Shown one piece after another: positions 55,285 to 64,000 of a DNA stretch of 64,000 nt. The translations under genes and the position numbers were made by a program. Where the stretch lies: assembly GCA_945487035.1 (NCBI GenBank), contig CALYTI010000006.1:32196-96195 (forward strand). Direction: 5' to 3'. The DNA comes from an uncultured Bacteroidales bacterium. Lineage in GTDB: Bacteria > Bacteroidota > Bacteroidia > Bacteroidales > UBA932. The notes beneath the pieces were generated by a model, which was given only the letters and a program-made list of their open reading frames with translations, made no database searches and was not told where the DNA came from. Position 1 is the stretch's first letter, and each line of letters starts with the position of its first letter.

Positions 55285-56157
55285 GTGAAGAAAAGCATTG
55301 CAATACTCGGTTTGATTCCTCTTCTCTGGGCAGTTTCCTGCACTCAGCAGCACACCCCAGTACTCCCTGGCGATGGCGGTGAGCCACAGGACACCATTCC
55401 TGCTCCTCCAAAACCTGAGTATAATGATGTTGCCCTGCACGAGGCCTTCGTTGAGCATTTCTCAGGGGAAACTTCCGAAACATTCGAGTTTTTTCTTAAA
55501 GAGAATGACTTCCGCTATTACCCTGCTTTCCCGTCCTGGACTGAAAAAGGTACCGACCTGCTTCTTCTCAGAGTTGACCCTTCGGATCCTGCCGGCCTGG
55601 TCCAATACCCTTGCGTAAGCACACGTGAACATACCTTTTTCGGAACTTACTCCATCAGGCTCCGCCTTCCGGACATAAAGGCAGTGCAACCGAACATTGG
55701 TCTGAACGCCGTCTTTACCCTGGCCGAGCAGGACGAGAATAACGGCTACAGCACTGTCGAACTGCTTTGGAAACTTGCGGATCCGTCCTATCTGTACCTG
55801 CGTTCCATAGCTGATTTGAAAACCAGTTCTTTCTTGGAGAAAGACCCTGTCGGTAACTTCGATCCTTCGGGGAAATACTACACCTATGGTTTTGACTGGC
55901 ATAGGGATAAACTCAGCTGGTGGATACTGGACGGCAGTGAGAAGCACATTTTTGCCGAGATATCGGAGAATGTGCCCTGTTTCCCATCCAGATTACAGTT
56001 CAAGCTTTACCATTCCAGGAATTATCCTGTGGAGGGAAATGCAAATGCCGTCCAGGCACCTTTGTTCCAATATGAATTTGAAATCGACTCTATCAGCTAT
56101 GAGCCTTATGAAGACGAAATTCAGGCATGGCGGGATGAGTTTATCATAACTGAATAA
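55285..56157 (+). CDS. GH16-like lipoprotein with lost catalytic residues
   Basis: 290 aa from GTG at 55285, 4 nt after the previous stop; this start gives a proper lipoprotein signal ending LLWAVSC. The fold matches its neighbours (YYTYGFDWHRDKLSWWILDG, LYHSRNYPVEGN, EFEIDSISYEPY). At the catalytic strand, where the neighbours have SEIDIE, it reads STVELL, so Glu, Asp and Glu are replaced by Thr157, Glu159 and Leu161. It should be inactive as an enzyme and more likely binds the glycan at the cell surface (inference). Confidence 0.85.
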   Translation: MKKSIAILGLIPLLWAVSCTQQHTPVLPGDGGEPQDTIPAPPKPEYNDVALHEAFVEHFSGETSETFEFFLKENDFRYYPAFPSWTEKGTDLLLLRVDPSDPAGLVQYPCVSTREHTFFGTYSIRLRLPDIKAVQPNIGLNAVFTLAEQDENNGYSTVELLWKLADPSYLYLRSIADLKTSSFLEKDPVGNFDPSGKYYTYGFDWHRDKLSWWILDGSEKHIFAEISENVPCFPSRLQFKLYHSRNYPVEGNANAVQAPLFQYEFEIDSISYEPYEDEIQAWRDEFIITE

Positions 56158-56159
56158 GC

Positions 56160-59100
56160 ATGAAAGCCAATAATTTGCTCGTCAGCCTCATCGCAATGAT
56201 TGCCTGGGGCGTAGGAAGTGCATCCGCACAGCATCAGGTGAAGTTCCACTCCGGCTTCAGGGAGGACTTCAGAGGCCCTTCATCAGAGTACTTCAATTAC
56301 AATTACCGCAGTGGTGGAACCGAAGATTACCGCTATTTCTCCGGCTTTCCGTCTTCATGCGAAGAAGGCACGGATGTAATGCTGTACCGCATTGATCCTG
56401 CCGACCCGGCCGGAGCAGGACGCGGACCTGAGATCATCTCCAGAGACTACACATTCTACGGCAGCTATTCCGCAAGGGTGAAGATTCCGGATATACGCGA
56501 AGTTCAGCCCAACACCGGAGCTGTTGCTGGTTATTTCACCTACAATATAGACAAGGAAGTAGGGCAGAGCGAAATCGACATCGAATGGCTGCTCGCCGAC
56601 CCGACTATCATCTATGTAGGAACATGGACCGGAAAGAAGGGGGCCCATAATAGAATAGGCCGCATCATCAACCTCGCAACGGGAGAGATTCTTGAGACCA
56701 TATGGCGAAGCGAGGTCAGGCATCCGGACGGAACTGTTACCAAAGTTCCGAACACCCCTTTCACTGGACGTCAGAACAAGCCTTCCAAAATCGAACCTAT
56801 TGAAGGCTTTGACGCTTCTGCGCGTTTTTACACCTATGGCTGGGACTGGTATCCGGACCGTCTGGTGTGGTGGATAGAACATCCTGAAACTCACAAGAAG
56901 ATAATCCTGTGGGATTACAAAGGCAAGGAAGTTTTCCCTGACCAGCCATCAAAAACGGGCGTGCCTTGTGTAAAGAGCAAGTACAGATTCAATTTCTGGC
57001 ACACCGACAACTGGCCTGTAGAGACCAATCCTAACTCCGTAGAGAAGCCGCTCTATCCTTATGAACTTGAAATCGACTGGATGGCGTACGAGCCTTTCGA
57101 AAAATACAATCCGGTAGTTGAGGATGTGGACTTTACCCTCTCGGAAGGATGGAAAATAGCCCCTTCCGAAAATAGTGAACAGTGGTATGAGGCAAGAGTG
57201 CCATCCACTGTTCTCGGAACCCTGTGCGACAATGGTCTGTATGCCGATGCTTTTGTAGGAAATAATTACGGCAAACTGATAGATAGAGATGAATTCAGCC
57301 AGCCTTGGTGGTATGTAAAGGAATTCGAGCTCCCTCAGCTCAAGCCAGGTCAGCATGTGTGTCTCGACTTCGAAGGAATCAGTTATAAGGCTGACATCTG
57401 GCTCAATGGCACCAGGCTCGCTTCCTGCGATGAGGTCAAGGGACCTTTCAGGCAGTTCAGTTTCGATGTTACCTCTCTCCTTCGGCAGAAGAATGAACTG
57501 AAAGTAAAAGTTCACAGAGCTGGTCCAGGGGATTTCAATATAGGTTTTGTCGACTGGAATCCAAGACCTGCAGACGAAAGTATGGGCATCTTCCGCCCTG
57601 TGTGGCTGAGGTTCAGCAATGCGGTTTCAGTCTCCAAGACTGCCGTGCGCTCCAAGGTGGACACAACCACTCTCGACAAGGCCTGGCTTACTGTGGAAAC
57701 GACACTGTCCAACAAAAGCGACAAACCCGTCAAGGGAAAGCTTAAGGTAGAATTTGAAGGAGAAACTTACACTCAAGCTGTTAGTCTGGATCCGAATAGT
57801 ACCAGGAAGGTGACATTGGACTCAGAAATGGTTAGAATGTTGATGGTTAATAATCCAAGACTCTGGTGGTGCCATAATATGGGTACTCCTCAGATGTACA
57901 GCTTGAGTGTTTCTTTTATGATAGGAGGAAAGGAGTCCGATTCCCAGACGGTTGACTTCGGTATCCGCCAGATTGACACCTATATGACTGAGGAAGGCCA
58001 CAGGGGATTCAAGCTCAACGGCAAGAAAATCCTTGTCAAAGGTGCGGGCTGGACGGATGACATATTTCTGCGCAACCCTGACAGACGCAACGAAATCGAA
58101 CTCAGCTACGTAAAGGATATGAATCTGAACGCAGTGCGTTTCGAAAATGTCTGGGGCACTTCTCAGAATGTATATGATCTTTGCGACCGAATGGGGTTGC
58201 TGGCCCTCGTCGGATGGAGCTGCTTCTGGGAGTGGGAGGTCTATAGCCTTGTGCCTAACGACCAGTTCGGCTGCATCAAGTCGGAGGGGGATATGGACCT
58301 TATTGCCGAATCATTCCGTGATCAGATTAACTGGCTCAGGAACCATCCGTCAATAATCGCCTGGTATGTTGGAAGCGATATGCTCCCTCGCCCGGAACTT
58401 GAGAAAAGATATCTGGAAGTTCTTGCCGACACCGATGACCGTCCGTACATCGCCTCAGCCAAGGCTCTTAACAGTTCCGTCAGCGGACCGACAGGCATGA
58501 AGATGGTCGGGCCTTATGACTATCAGGCTCCTTCCTACTGGTACAGTCCAGAGGCACCGGGTGGCGCATTCGGCTTCAATACCGAGACTGGAATAGGAGC
58601 CCAACTGCCTATGCGCGAGTCCATTGAGAAAATGATTCCTGCCGGAGAACTTTGGCCTGTAGGCGATGCCTATGACTACCATTGCACAACCGCTGGGGAG
58701 GCAATGCATTCCCTCGACGTGCTTAAGGAGATGATAGCGCAGCGCTATGGAACAGCCTCTGACCTTGATGATTTCCTCAGAAAGGCCCATCACCTCGATT
58801 ATGATGGAACAAGAGCCATGTTCGAAGGTTTCAGGGTTGCATCCCCACGCTCTACGGGTGTGATTCAGTGGATGCTGAATTCCGCATGGCCTTCGCTCTA
58901 TTGGCAGCTCTATGACTGGTACCTGGTTCCAACCGCGAGTTACTGGTCAGTCAAGAAGGCCTGTGCTCCTCAGCAACTGGTCTATAACTATGTGGACAAG
59001 TGCATCTATGCAGTAAATGATGAGCTGGAAGATTGCAGCCTCATTGCATCATATGAACTTTATGGCATTGACGGCAAAAAGCTGGCATCAGGCTCACGCC

Positions 59101-59567
59101 CGGTGGAAATGCACGCGGGTGCCCCTTTGAAACTGGACGAGGTTCCTGTGGTTGAAGGCAATTCCTTCCTCTTCCTCACCCTCAATGACAAGGACGGCGG
59201 GGAAGTGCAGACTAACAGCTATCTGCTCTCATCCGTTGAGGATATTACCGATTGGGACAATTACAACTGGATACGTACGCCTCTTGCCCAAAGCGCCGAT
59301 TACAAGAGCCTCGAACATATGAAGCGGGCCGATGTGTCCTGTGAGGTGAAGAATACCCATTCCGGTCTTGAGGTGAAGCTCACAAACAACTCTGAGGCGG
59401 TGGCCTTCTTCCTCAGGCTTTCAGCCAAGGATATGCAGGGCAATATGATAACCCCTGCCTATTGGTCTGACAATTTCATCAGCCTCAAGCCAGGGGAAAC
59501 CAGAACTGTAACTTGCCGCGTGCGCGGTGAAGCCCAAATTGAAATCGAAGGTTGGAATCTCCGCTAA
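56160..59567 (+). CDS. GH16-GH2 fusion glycosidase
   Basis: 1135 aa. Signal peptide, then a GH16 domain (about 25-315) with intact ExDxE (Glu138, Asp140, Glu142 in [10 protein letters not shown]), joined without a long linker to a GH2 module (about 320-1135). The GH2 part resembles exo-beta-D-glucosaminidase (CsxA) more than Lac[34 protein letters not shown] with Asp740 as probable acid/base, and [12 protein letters not shown] with Glu809 as probable nucleophile. One polypeptide would carry an endo- and an exo-acting activity. The stop overlaps the glyA stop by 3-4 nt, convergent. Confidence 0.9.
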   Translation: MKANNLLVSLIAMIAWGVGSASAQHQVKFHSGFREDFRGPSSEYFNYNYRSGGTEDYRYFSGFPSSCEEGTDVMLYRIDPADPAGAGRGPEIISRDYTFYGSYSARVKIPDIREVQPNTGAVAGYFTYNIDKEVGQSEIDIEWLLADPTIIYVGTWTGKKGAHNRIGRIINLATGEILETIWRSEVRHPDGTVTKVPNTPFTGRQNKPSKIEPIEGFDASARFYTYGWDWYPDRLVWWIEHPETHKKIILWDYKGKEVFPDQPSKTGVPCVKSKYRFNFWHTDNWPVETNPNSVEKPLYPYELEIDWMAYEPFEKYNPVVEDVDFTLSEGWKIAPSENSEQWYEARVPSTVLGTLCDNGLYADAFVGNNYGKLIDRDEFSQPWWYVKEFELPQLKPGQHVCLDFEGISYKADIWLNGTRLASCDEVKGPFRQFSFDVTSLLRQKNELKVKVHRAGPGDFNIGFVDWNPRPADESMGIFRPVWLRFSNAVSVSKTAVRSKVDTTTLDKAWLTVETTLSNKSDKPVKGKLKVEFEGETYTQAVSLDPNSTRKVTLDSEMVRMLMVNNPRLWWCHNMGTPQMYSLSVSFMIGGKESDSQTVDFGIRQIDTYMTEEGHRGFKLNGKKILVKGAGWTDDIFLRNPDRRNEIELSYVKDMNLNAVRFENVWGTSQNVYDLCDRMGLLALVGWSCFWEWEVYSLVPNDQFGCIKSEGDMDLIAESFRDQINWLRNHPSIIAWYVGSDMLPRPELEKRYLEVLADTDDRPYIASAKALNSSVSGPTGMKMVGPYDYQAPSYWYSPEAPGGAFGFNTETGIGAQLPMRESIEKMIPAGELWPVGDAYDYHCTTAGEAMHSLDVLKEMIAQRYGTASDLDDFLRKAHHLDYDGTRAMFEGFRVASPRSTGVIQWMLNSAWPSLYWQLYDWYLVPTASYWSVKKACAPQQLVYNYVDKCIYAVNDELEDCSLIASYELYGIDGKKLASGSRPVEMHAGAPLKLDEVPVVEGNSFLFLTLNDKDGGEVQTNSYLLSSVEDITDWDNYNWIRTPLAQSADYKSLEHMKRADVSCEVKNTHSGLEVKLTNNSEAVAFFLRLSAKDMQGNMITPAYWSDNFISLKPGETRTVTCRVRGEAQIEIEGWNLR

Positions 59568-60895
59568 TATGCATTGAGCGGACGGCCTTCGGTCATTTCA
59601 TGAACCCTTGCACAGACACGTGCGAGGGTTATTTTGTGCTCAGGAGCTTCGATGTCGGCGGATGCGCTCTGCTGCGGGTCTATGTACTTGGAGCAGGAGC
59701 AGAGTACCTCGTCAATGAGGTCCACCATCTTCACTACGTCCTCCTCCTTGAATCCGCGTGTGGTCACGGCAGGGGTGCCGATTCGCAGGCCCGAGGTGAG
59801 GAAAGCGCTGCGGCTGTCGAAAGGAACCATGTTCTTGTTCACGGTGATGTCGGCCTTGACCAGCTCGCGCTCAGCGGTCTTTCCGCTGAGATTGCTGAAC
59901 TTGCCACGAAGGTCAATCAGCATAAGGTGGTTGTCCGTGCCTCCGCTGATGACCTTGTAGCCCTTCTGCACGAAAGCCTCTGCCATAGCCTTGGCGTTGG
60001 CCATAACCTGCATCTGGTATTCGCAGAACTCAGGCTGCAGAGCCTCGTGGAAGGCAACTGCCTTGGCTGCAATCACGTGCTCCAGCGGACCTCCCTGAAT
60101 GCCCGGGAAGACATAGCTGTCGAGCACCTGGCTCATCTTCTTGATTTCCCCCTTTGGCGTGCGGCGTCCCTGAGGGTCGTCGAAGTCCTTGCCCATAAGG
60201 ATAATGCCTCCGCGCGGTCCGCGCAGGGTCTTGTGGGTGGTGGAGGTTACGATGTGGGCATAGTGCACCGGGTTCTTGAGCAGGCCGGCTGCGATGAGTC
60301 CGGCTGTATGTGCCATATCCACCCAAAGAATGGCTCCCACCTCGTCGGCAATGGTACGCATACGCTCGTAGTCCCATTCGCGTGAGTAGGCGGAAGCTCC
60401 TCCGATAATGAGCTTCGGCTTGCACTCAAGAGCGGTCTGCTCCATCTTGTCATAGTCGATGAGACCTGTCTTCGGATCCAGCCCGTAGGCCACGGCCTTG
60501 TACAGAATGCCTGAGGCATTGACCGGAGAGCCGTGAGTAAGGTGGCCGCCCTGACTCAGGTCAAGTCCCATAAAACAGTCGCCCGGCTTGAGTATAGCCA
60601 TGGTTACGGCCATATTGGCCTGGGCACCGGAGTGAGGCTGGACATTGGCCCAGCACGCACCGTAGAGGGCTTTCAGTCTGTCGATGGCAAGCTGCTCGAT
60701 TTTGTCCACTACCTGACATCCGCCGTAATAGCGTCTGCCCGGGTAGCCCTCGGCGTACTTGTTGGTGCAAACGGAGCCCATAGCGCGGAGCACTTCCTCC
60801 GAAACATAGTTTTCTGATGCAATGAGCTCGAGCCCTTCCATCTGGCGCTCGCGCTCGCTTTCAATCAGTTCGAAAATCTGTTTGTCCTGTTTCAT
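59564..60895 (-). CDS. glyA: Serine hydroxymethyltransferase
   Basis: 443 aa from the ATG at 60895; a longer TTG start at 60922 would overlap the promoter. Signatures: [47 protein letters not shown], and the PLP-lysine motif [15 protein letters not shown]. It makes glycine and methylene-tetrahydrofolate from serine. Convergent with the GH16-GH2 gene, divergent from the TrmH-family gene. Confidence 0.97.
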   Translation of the reverse strand: MKQDKQIFELIESERERQMEGLELIASENYVSEEVLRAMGSVCTNKYAEGYPGRRYYGGCQVVDKIEQLAIDRLKALYGACWANVQPHSGAQANMAVTMAILKPGDCFMGLDLSQGGHLTHGSPVNASGILYKAVAYGLDPKTGLIDYDKMEQTALECKPKLIIGGASAYSREWDYERMRTIADEVGAILWVDMAHTAGLIAAGLLKNPVHYAHIVTSTTHKTLRGPRGGIILMGKDFDDPQGRRTPKGEIKKMSQVLDSYVFPGIQGGPLEHVIAAKAVAFHEALQPEFCEYQMQVMANAKAMAEAFVQKGYKVISGGTDNHLMLIDLRGKFSNLSGKTAERELVKADITVNKNMVPFDSRSAFLTSGLRIGTPAVTTRGFKEEDVVKMVDLIDEVLCSCSKYIDPQQSASADIEAPEHKITLARVCARVHEMTEGRPLNAY

Positions 60896-60919
60896 TTTGT
60901 CAGTTGTTGTATGATTAGG

Positions 60920-60927
60920 CAAATATA
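60920..60927 (-). promoter_or_regulatory. -7 box for glyA
   Basis: The minus strand reads TATATTTG, 24 nt before the ATG at 60895. Only 5 nt separate it from the divergent box of the TrmH-family gene. Confidence 0.5.
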
Positions 60928-60932
60928 AATAT

Positions 60933-60940
60933 TAAATTTG
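60933..60940 (+). promoter_or_regulatory. -7 box for the TrmH-family gene
   Basis: TAAATTTG ends 8 nt before the ATG at 60949, so the leader is at most a few nt. Confidence 0.5.
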
Positions 60941-60948
60941 CCCTTGCA

Positions 60949-61473
60949 ATGAAAGACCGCAAACTTCTTAACAGTGAATTGGGCAGAATCAGCCCCGAGC
61001 GCTACAAAGAGCTCCCCCAGTCCGGCATTGTGCTGGTGTTGGACAACATACGCAGCGCCCACAATGTGGGCAGCGCCTTCCGTACAAGCGATGCCTTCAA
61101 AGTGGACAGGATTCTGCTCTGCGGCATCTGTGCAGTCCCTCCTTCTGCAGAAATCCACAAATCAGCCCTCGGAGCCGAGGATTCCGTTCCCTGGGAGCAT
61201 TTTGACGATACCCTTCAGGCTGTCTGCCGGCTGCGTTCCGAGGGTTACACCATTGTCAGCGTAGAGCAGACTGTGGGCTCCCTTTCATTGGAAAAGTTCA
61301 AACCTGAGCCGGGACGCAAATATGCCTTCATATTCGGCAACGAGGTGGACGGAGTGCGCCAGGATGTGGTTGACGCTTCGGATTTCGCCCTCGAAATCCC
61401 TCAGTTCGGCACCAAGCACTCCCTCAATGTCAGCGTGTCAGTGGGAGTGGTGCTTTGGCAAACCCGGAATTGA
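60949..61473 (+). CDS. TrmH-family RNA 2'-O-methyltransferase
   Basis: 174 aa SPOUT methyltransferase. The three SpoU motifs are visible: LDNIRSAHNVGSAFRTSDAF, YAFIFGNEVDGVRQDVVDAS, and EIPQFGTKHSLNVSVSVGVV, which form the trefoil knot that binds SAM. It methylates a ribose in tRNA or rRNA; the target cannot be told. Monocistronic, upstream of groES. Confidence 0.93.
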   Translation: MKDRKLLNSELGRISPERYKELPQSGIVLVLDNIRSAHNVGSAFRTSDAFKVDRILLCGICAVPPSAEIHKSALGAEDSVPWEHFDDTLQAVCRLRSEGYTIVSVEQTVGSLSLEKFKPEPGRKYAFIFGNEVDGVRQDVVDASDFALEIPQFGTKHSLNVSVSVGVVLWQTRN

Positions 61474-61510
61474 CATTTTGTCAATGGCATAACGATTGAT
61501 GTTACAATAT

Positions 61511-61535
61511 GCGTCGGCCGGATTGCAGCCGGCGC
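61511..61535 (+). promoter_or_regulatory. Hairpin in the groESL upstream region
   Basis: GCGTCGGC pairs with GCCGGCGC (one T-G wobble), loop of 9 nt. No T-tract follows, so it is not a typical terminator. It lies 32 nt before groES and could be a leader structure. No CIRCE element was found. Confidence 0.4.
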
Positions 61536-61566
61536 TTATTGACTATAACATTAAAAGTATAAAGAA

Positions 61567-63458
<1,892 letters not shown>

Positions 63459-63506
63459 GCCTTATCTGGTAGATAAAGCTAACAGGCTGATTTATAATTA
63501 CTTCTG

Positions 63507-63541
63507 AAAAATCAGGTACCCTTCTGGGGTGCCTGATTTTC
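63507..63541 (+). terminator. groESL terminator
   Basis: AAAATCAGGTACCC pairs with GGGTGCCTGATTTT (14 bp, one T-G wobble) with a short loop. The A and T tracts make it usable in both directions. Confidence 0.9.
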
Positions 63542-63670
63542 TGTAAATAACTGTGTTATAAGTACTTATCTTTTTCTTCAACTTCCTGAGTTCACCTCCG
63601 GCCACGAACTGTTTGCCGAGCCGGAAGGCAAGATACTGGTGCCTTTCTGTGTCGAGTCCTCTCTTTCCAG
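63542..63670. other. Non-coding stretch before the galM relic
   Basis: No start signal or promoter for the relic is visible. A short open frame (TSGHELFAEPEGKILVPF and on to a stop near 63694) has reasonable composition in a different frame but matches nothing I know. Confidence 0.4.
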
Positions 63671-63919
63671 AGTGGGCCGCAGAGCGGACGCGTGATGGAG
63701 GTCTTTTCCGACCAGCCTGGCCTTCAGTTCTATTGCGGCAATTTCTTTGACGGAAGCTACTGCGGAAAGAAGGGAAGGACCATAGGCTACAGGGAGGCTC
63801 TCGCGCTCGAAACCCAGAAATTCCCTGATGCGGTTCATCATCCGGATTTTCCTGACATTATTTTGAGACCGGGAGAAACCTACACACAGCACACTGTATA
63901 TAGGTTTTCGGCCAGATAG
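63671..63919 (+). pseudogene. galM: 3' relic of aldose 1-epimerase
   Basis: The frame reads SGPQSGRVMEVFSDQPGLQF, then YCGNFFDGSYCGKKG, LALETQKFPDAVHHPDFPDI, ILRPGETYTQHTVYRF and a TAG. This is the C-terminal fifth of a GalM mutarotase (usual length about 350-380 aa), including the conserved ETQ-FPD-HP-FP-LRPGE pattern. No upstream GalM sequence precedes it, so it is a truncated remnant left by a deletion or rearrangement. Confidence 0.8.
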
Positions 63920-63973
63920 GAGCCGCTTTTGAAATGGGTAGGACAAAATTTTTTAAAATTTTTTCAAAATATT

Positions 63974-64000
63974 TTTGCGAAATAAAAAATAATGTCTACC
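63974..64000 (+). promoter_or_regulatory. Probable promoter cut by the right window edge
   Basis: In an AT-rich tract, TTTG (63974-63977) is followed after 19 nt by TACC at the last four bases, the expected beginning of a TAnnTTTG box. It would drive a gene to the right of the window. Confidence 0.4.

Noticed and set aside
61474..61566. CIRCE operator (HrcA) before groES
   Set aside because: No TTAGCACTC-N9-GAGTGCTAA or near match is present; only an unrelated GC-rich hairpin.

Overview
The window looks like a chromosomal segment of a Bacteroidales bacterium, probably a Rikenellaceae-like or uncultured gut or rumen lineage (the family is inference). Evidence: two SusC/SusD pairs, TAnnTTTG promoter boxes, few Shine-Dalgarno sequences, and lineage-typical small proteins (a 57-aa histone H1-like protein, a 29-aa COX24-type protein, DUF4290, DUF362, a Bacteroidetes-type RNase G). 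I see no tRNA, rRNA, CRISPR array, intact insertion sequence or prophage.

Layout. 1-3.8 kb: 3' end of tpiA, an M6-type secreted metallopeptidase with a small lipoprotein, histone H1-like protein, pth, rplY. 3.9-8.1 kb: C11 peptidase lipoprotein, xerD, a membrane-anchored helix-hairpin-helix protein, rsmI. 8.1-22.4 kb: mostly housekeeping (tdk, trpS, recA, sirtuin, PASTA protein, rluD-lnt-coaD operon, ung, lon, HU, COX24-type protein, rng, S4 protein). 22.4-27.2 kb: a scar with a DUF4143-type ATPase relic and copied lolA-like 3' ends, then a block (alr, manA, zinc peptidase, DUF362 ferredoxin-like protein, DJ-1) bounded by 51-bp inverted repeats. 27.2-30.6 kb: lolA-like, ftsK, DUF4290. 30.7-33.9 kb: a tight four-gene operon of HPr-kinase-like protein, Ser/His signal-peptidase-like protein, PqqD-like protein and ABC exporter, followed by a candidate small RNA of about 80 nt. 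This is the best candidate here for an undescribed system: it resembles ribosomal-peptide maturation and export but has no visible precursor. 34.0-39.3 kb: folC, a stand-alone protein resembling the C-terminal domain of PurL/AIR synthases, ppdK.

39.3-59.6 kb is a polysaccharide utilisation locus (PUL): a membrane-anchored propeller/Y_Y_Y/AraC regulator without a kinase, two SusCD pairs, a DUF1735 lipoprotein, a PKD lipoprotein, an intact GH16, a GH16-like lipoprotein that has lost its catalytic residues, and an 1135-aa GH16-GH2 fusion. A hairpin separates the binding/transport genes from the glycosidases. 59.6-64 kb: glyA, a TrmH-family methyltransferase, groES-groEL, and a 3' relic of galM.

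The region is very compact. Many genes overlap by 1-20 nt, several convergent genes share coding ends, and five divergent gene pairs are separated by only 37-53 nt. At ten starts a TAnnTTTG-like box ends 4-8 nt before the start codon, which predicts leaderless or nearly leaderless mRNAs.
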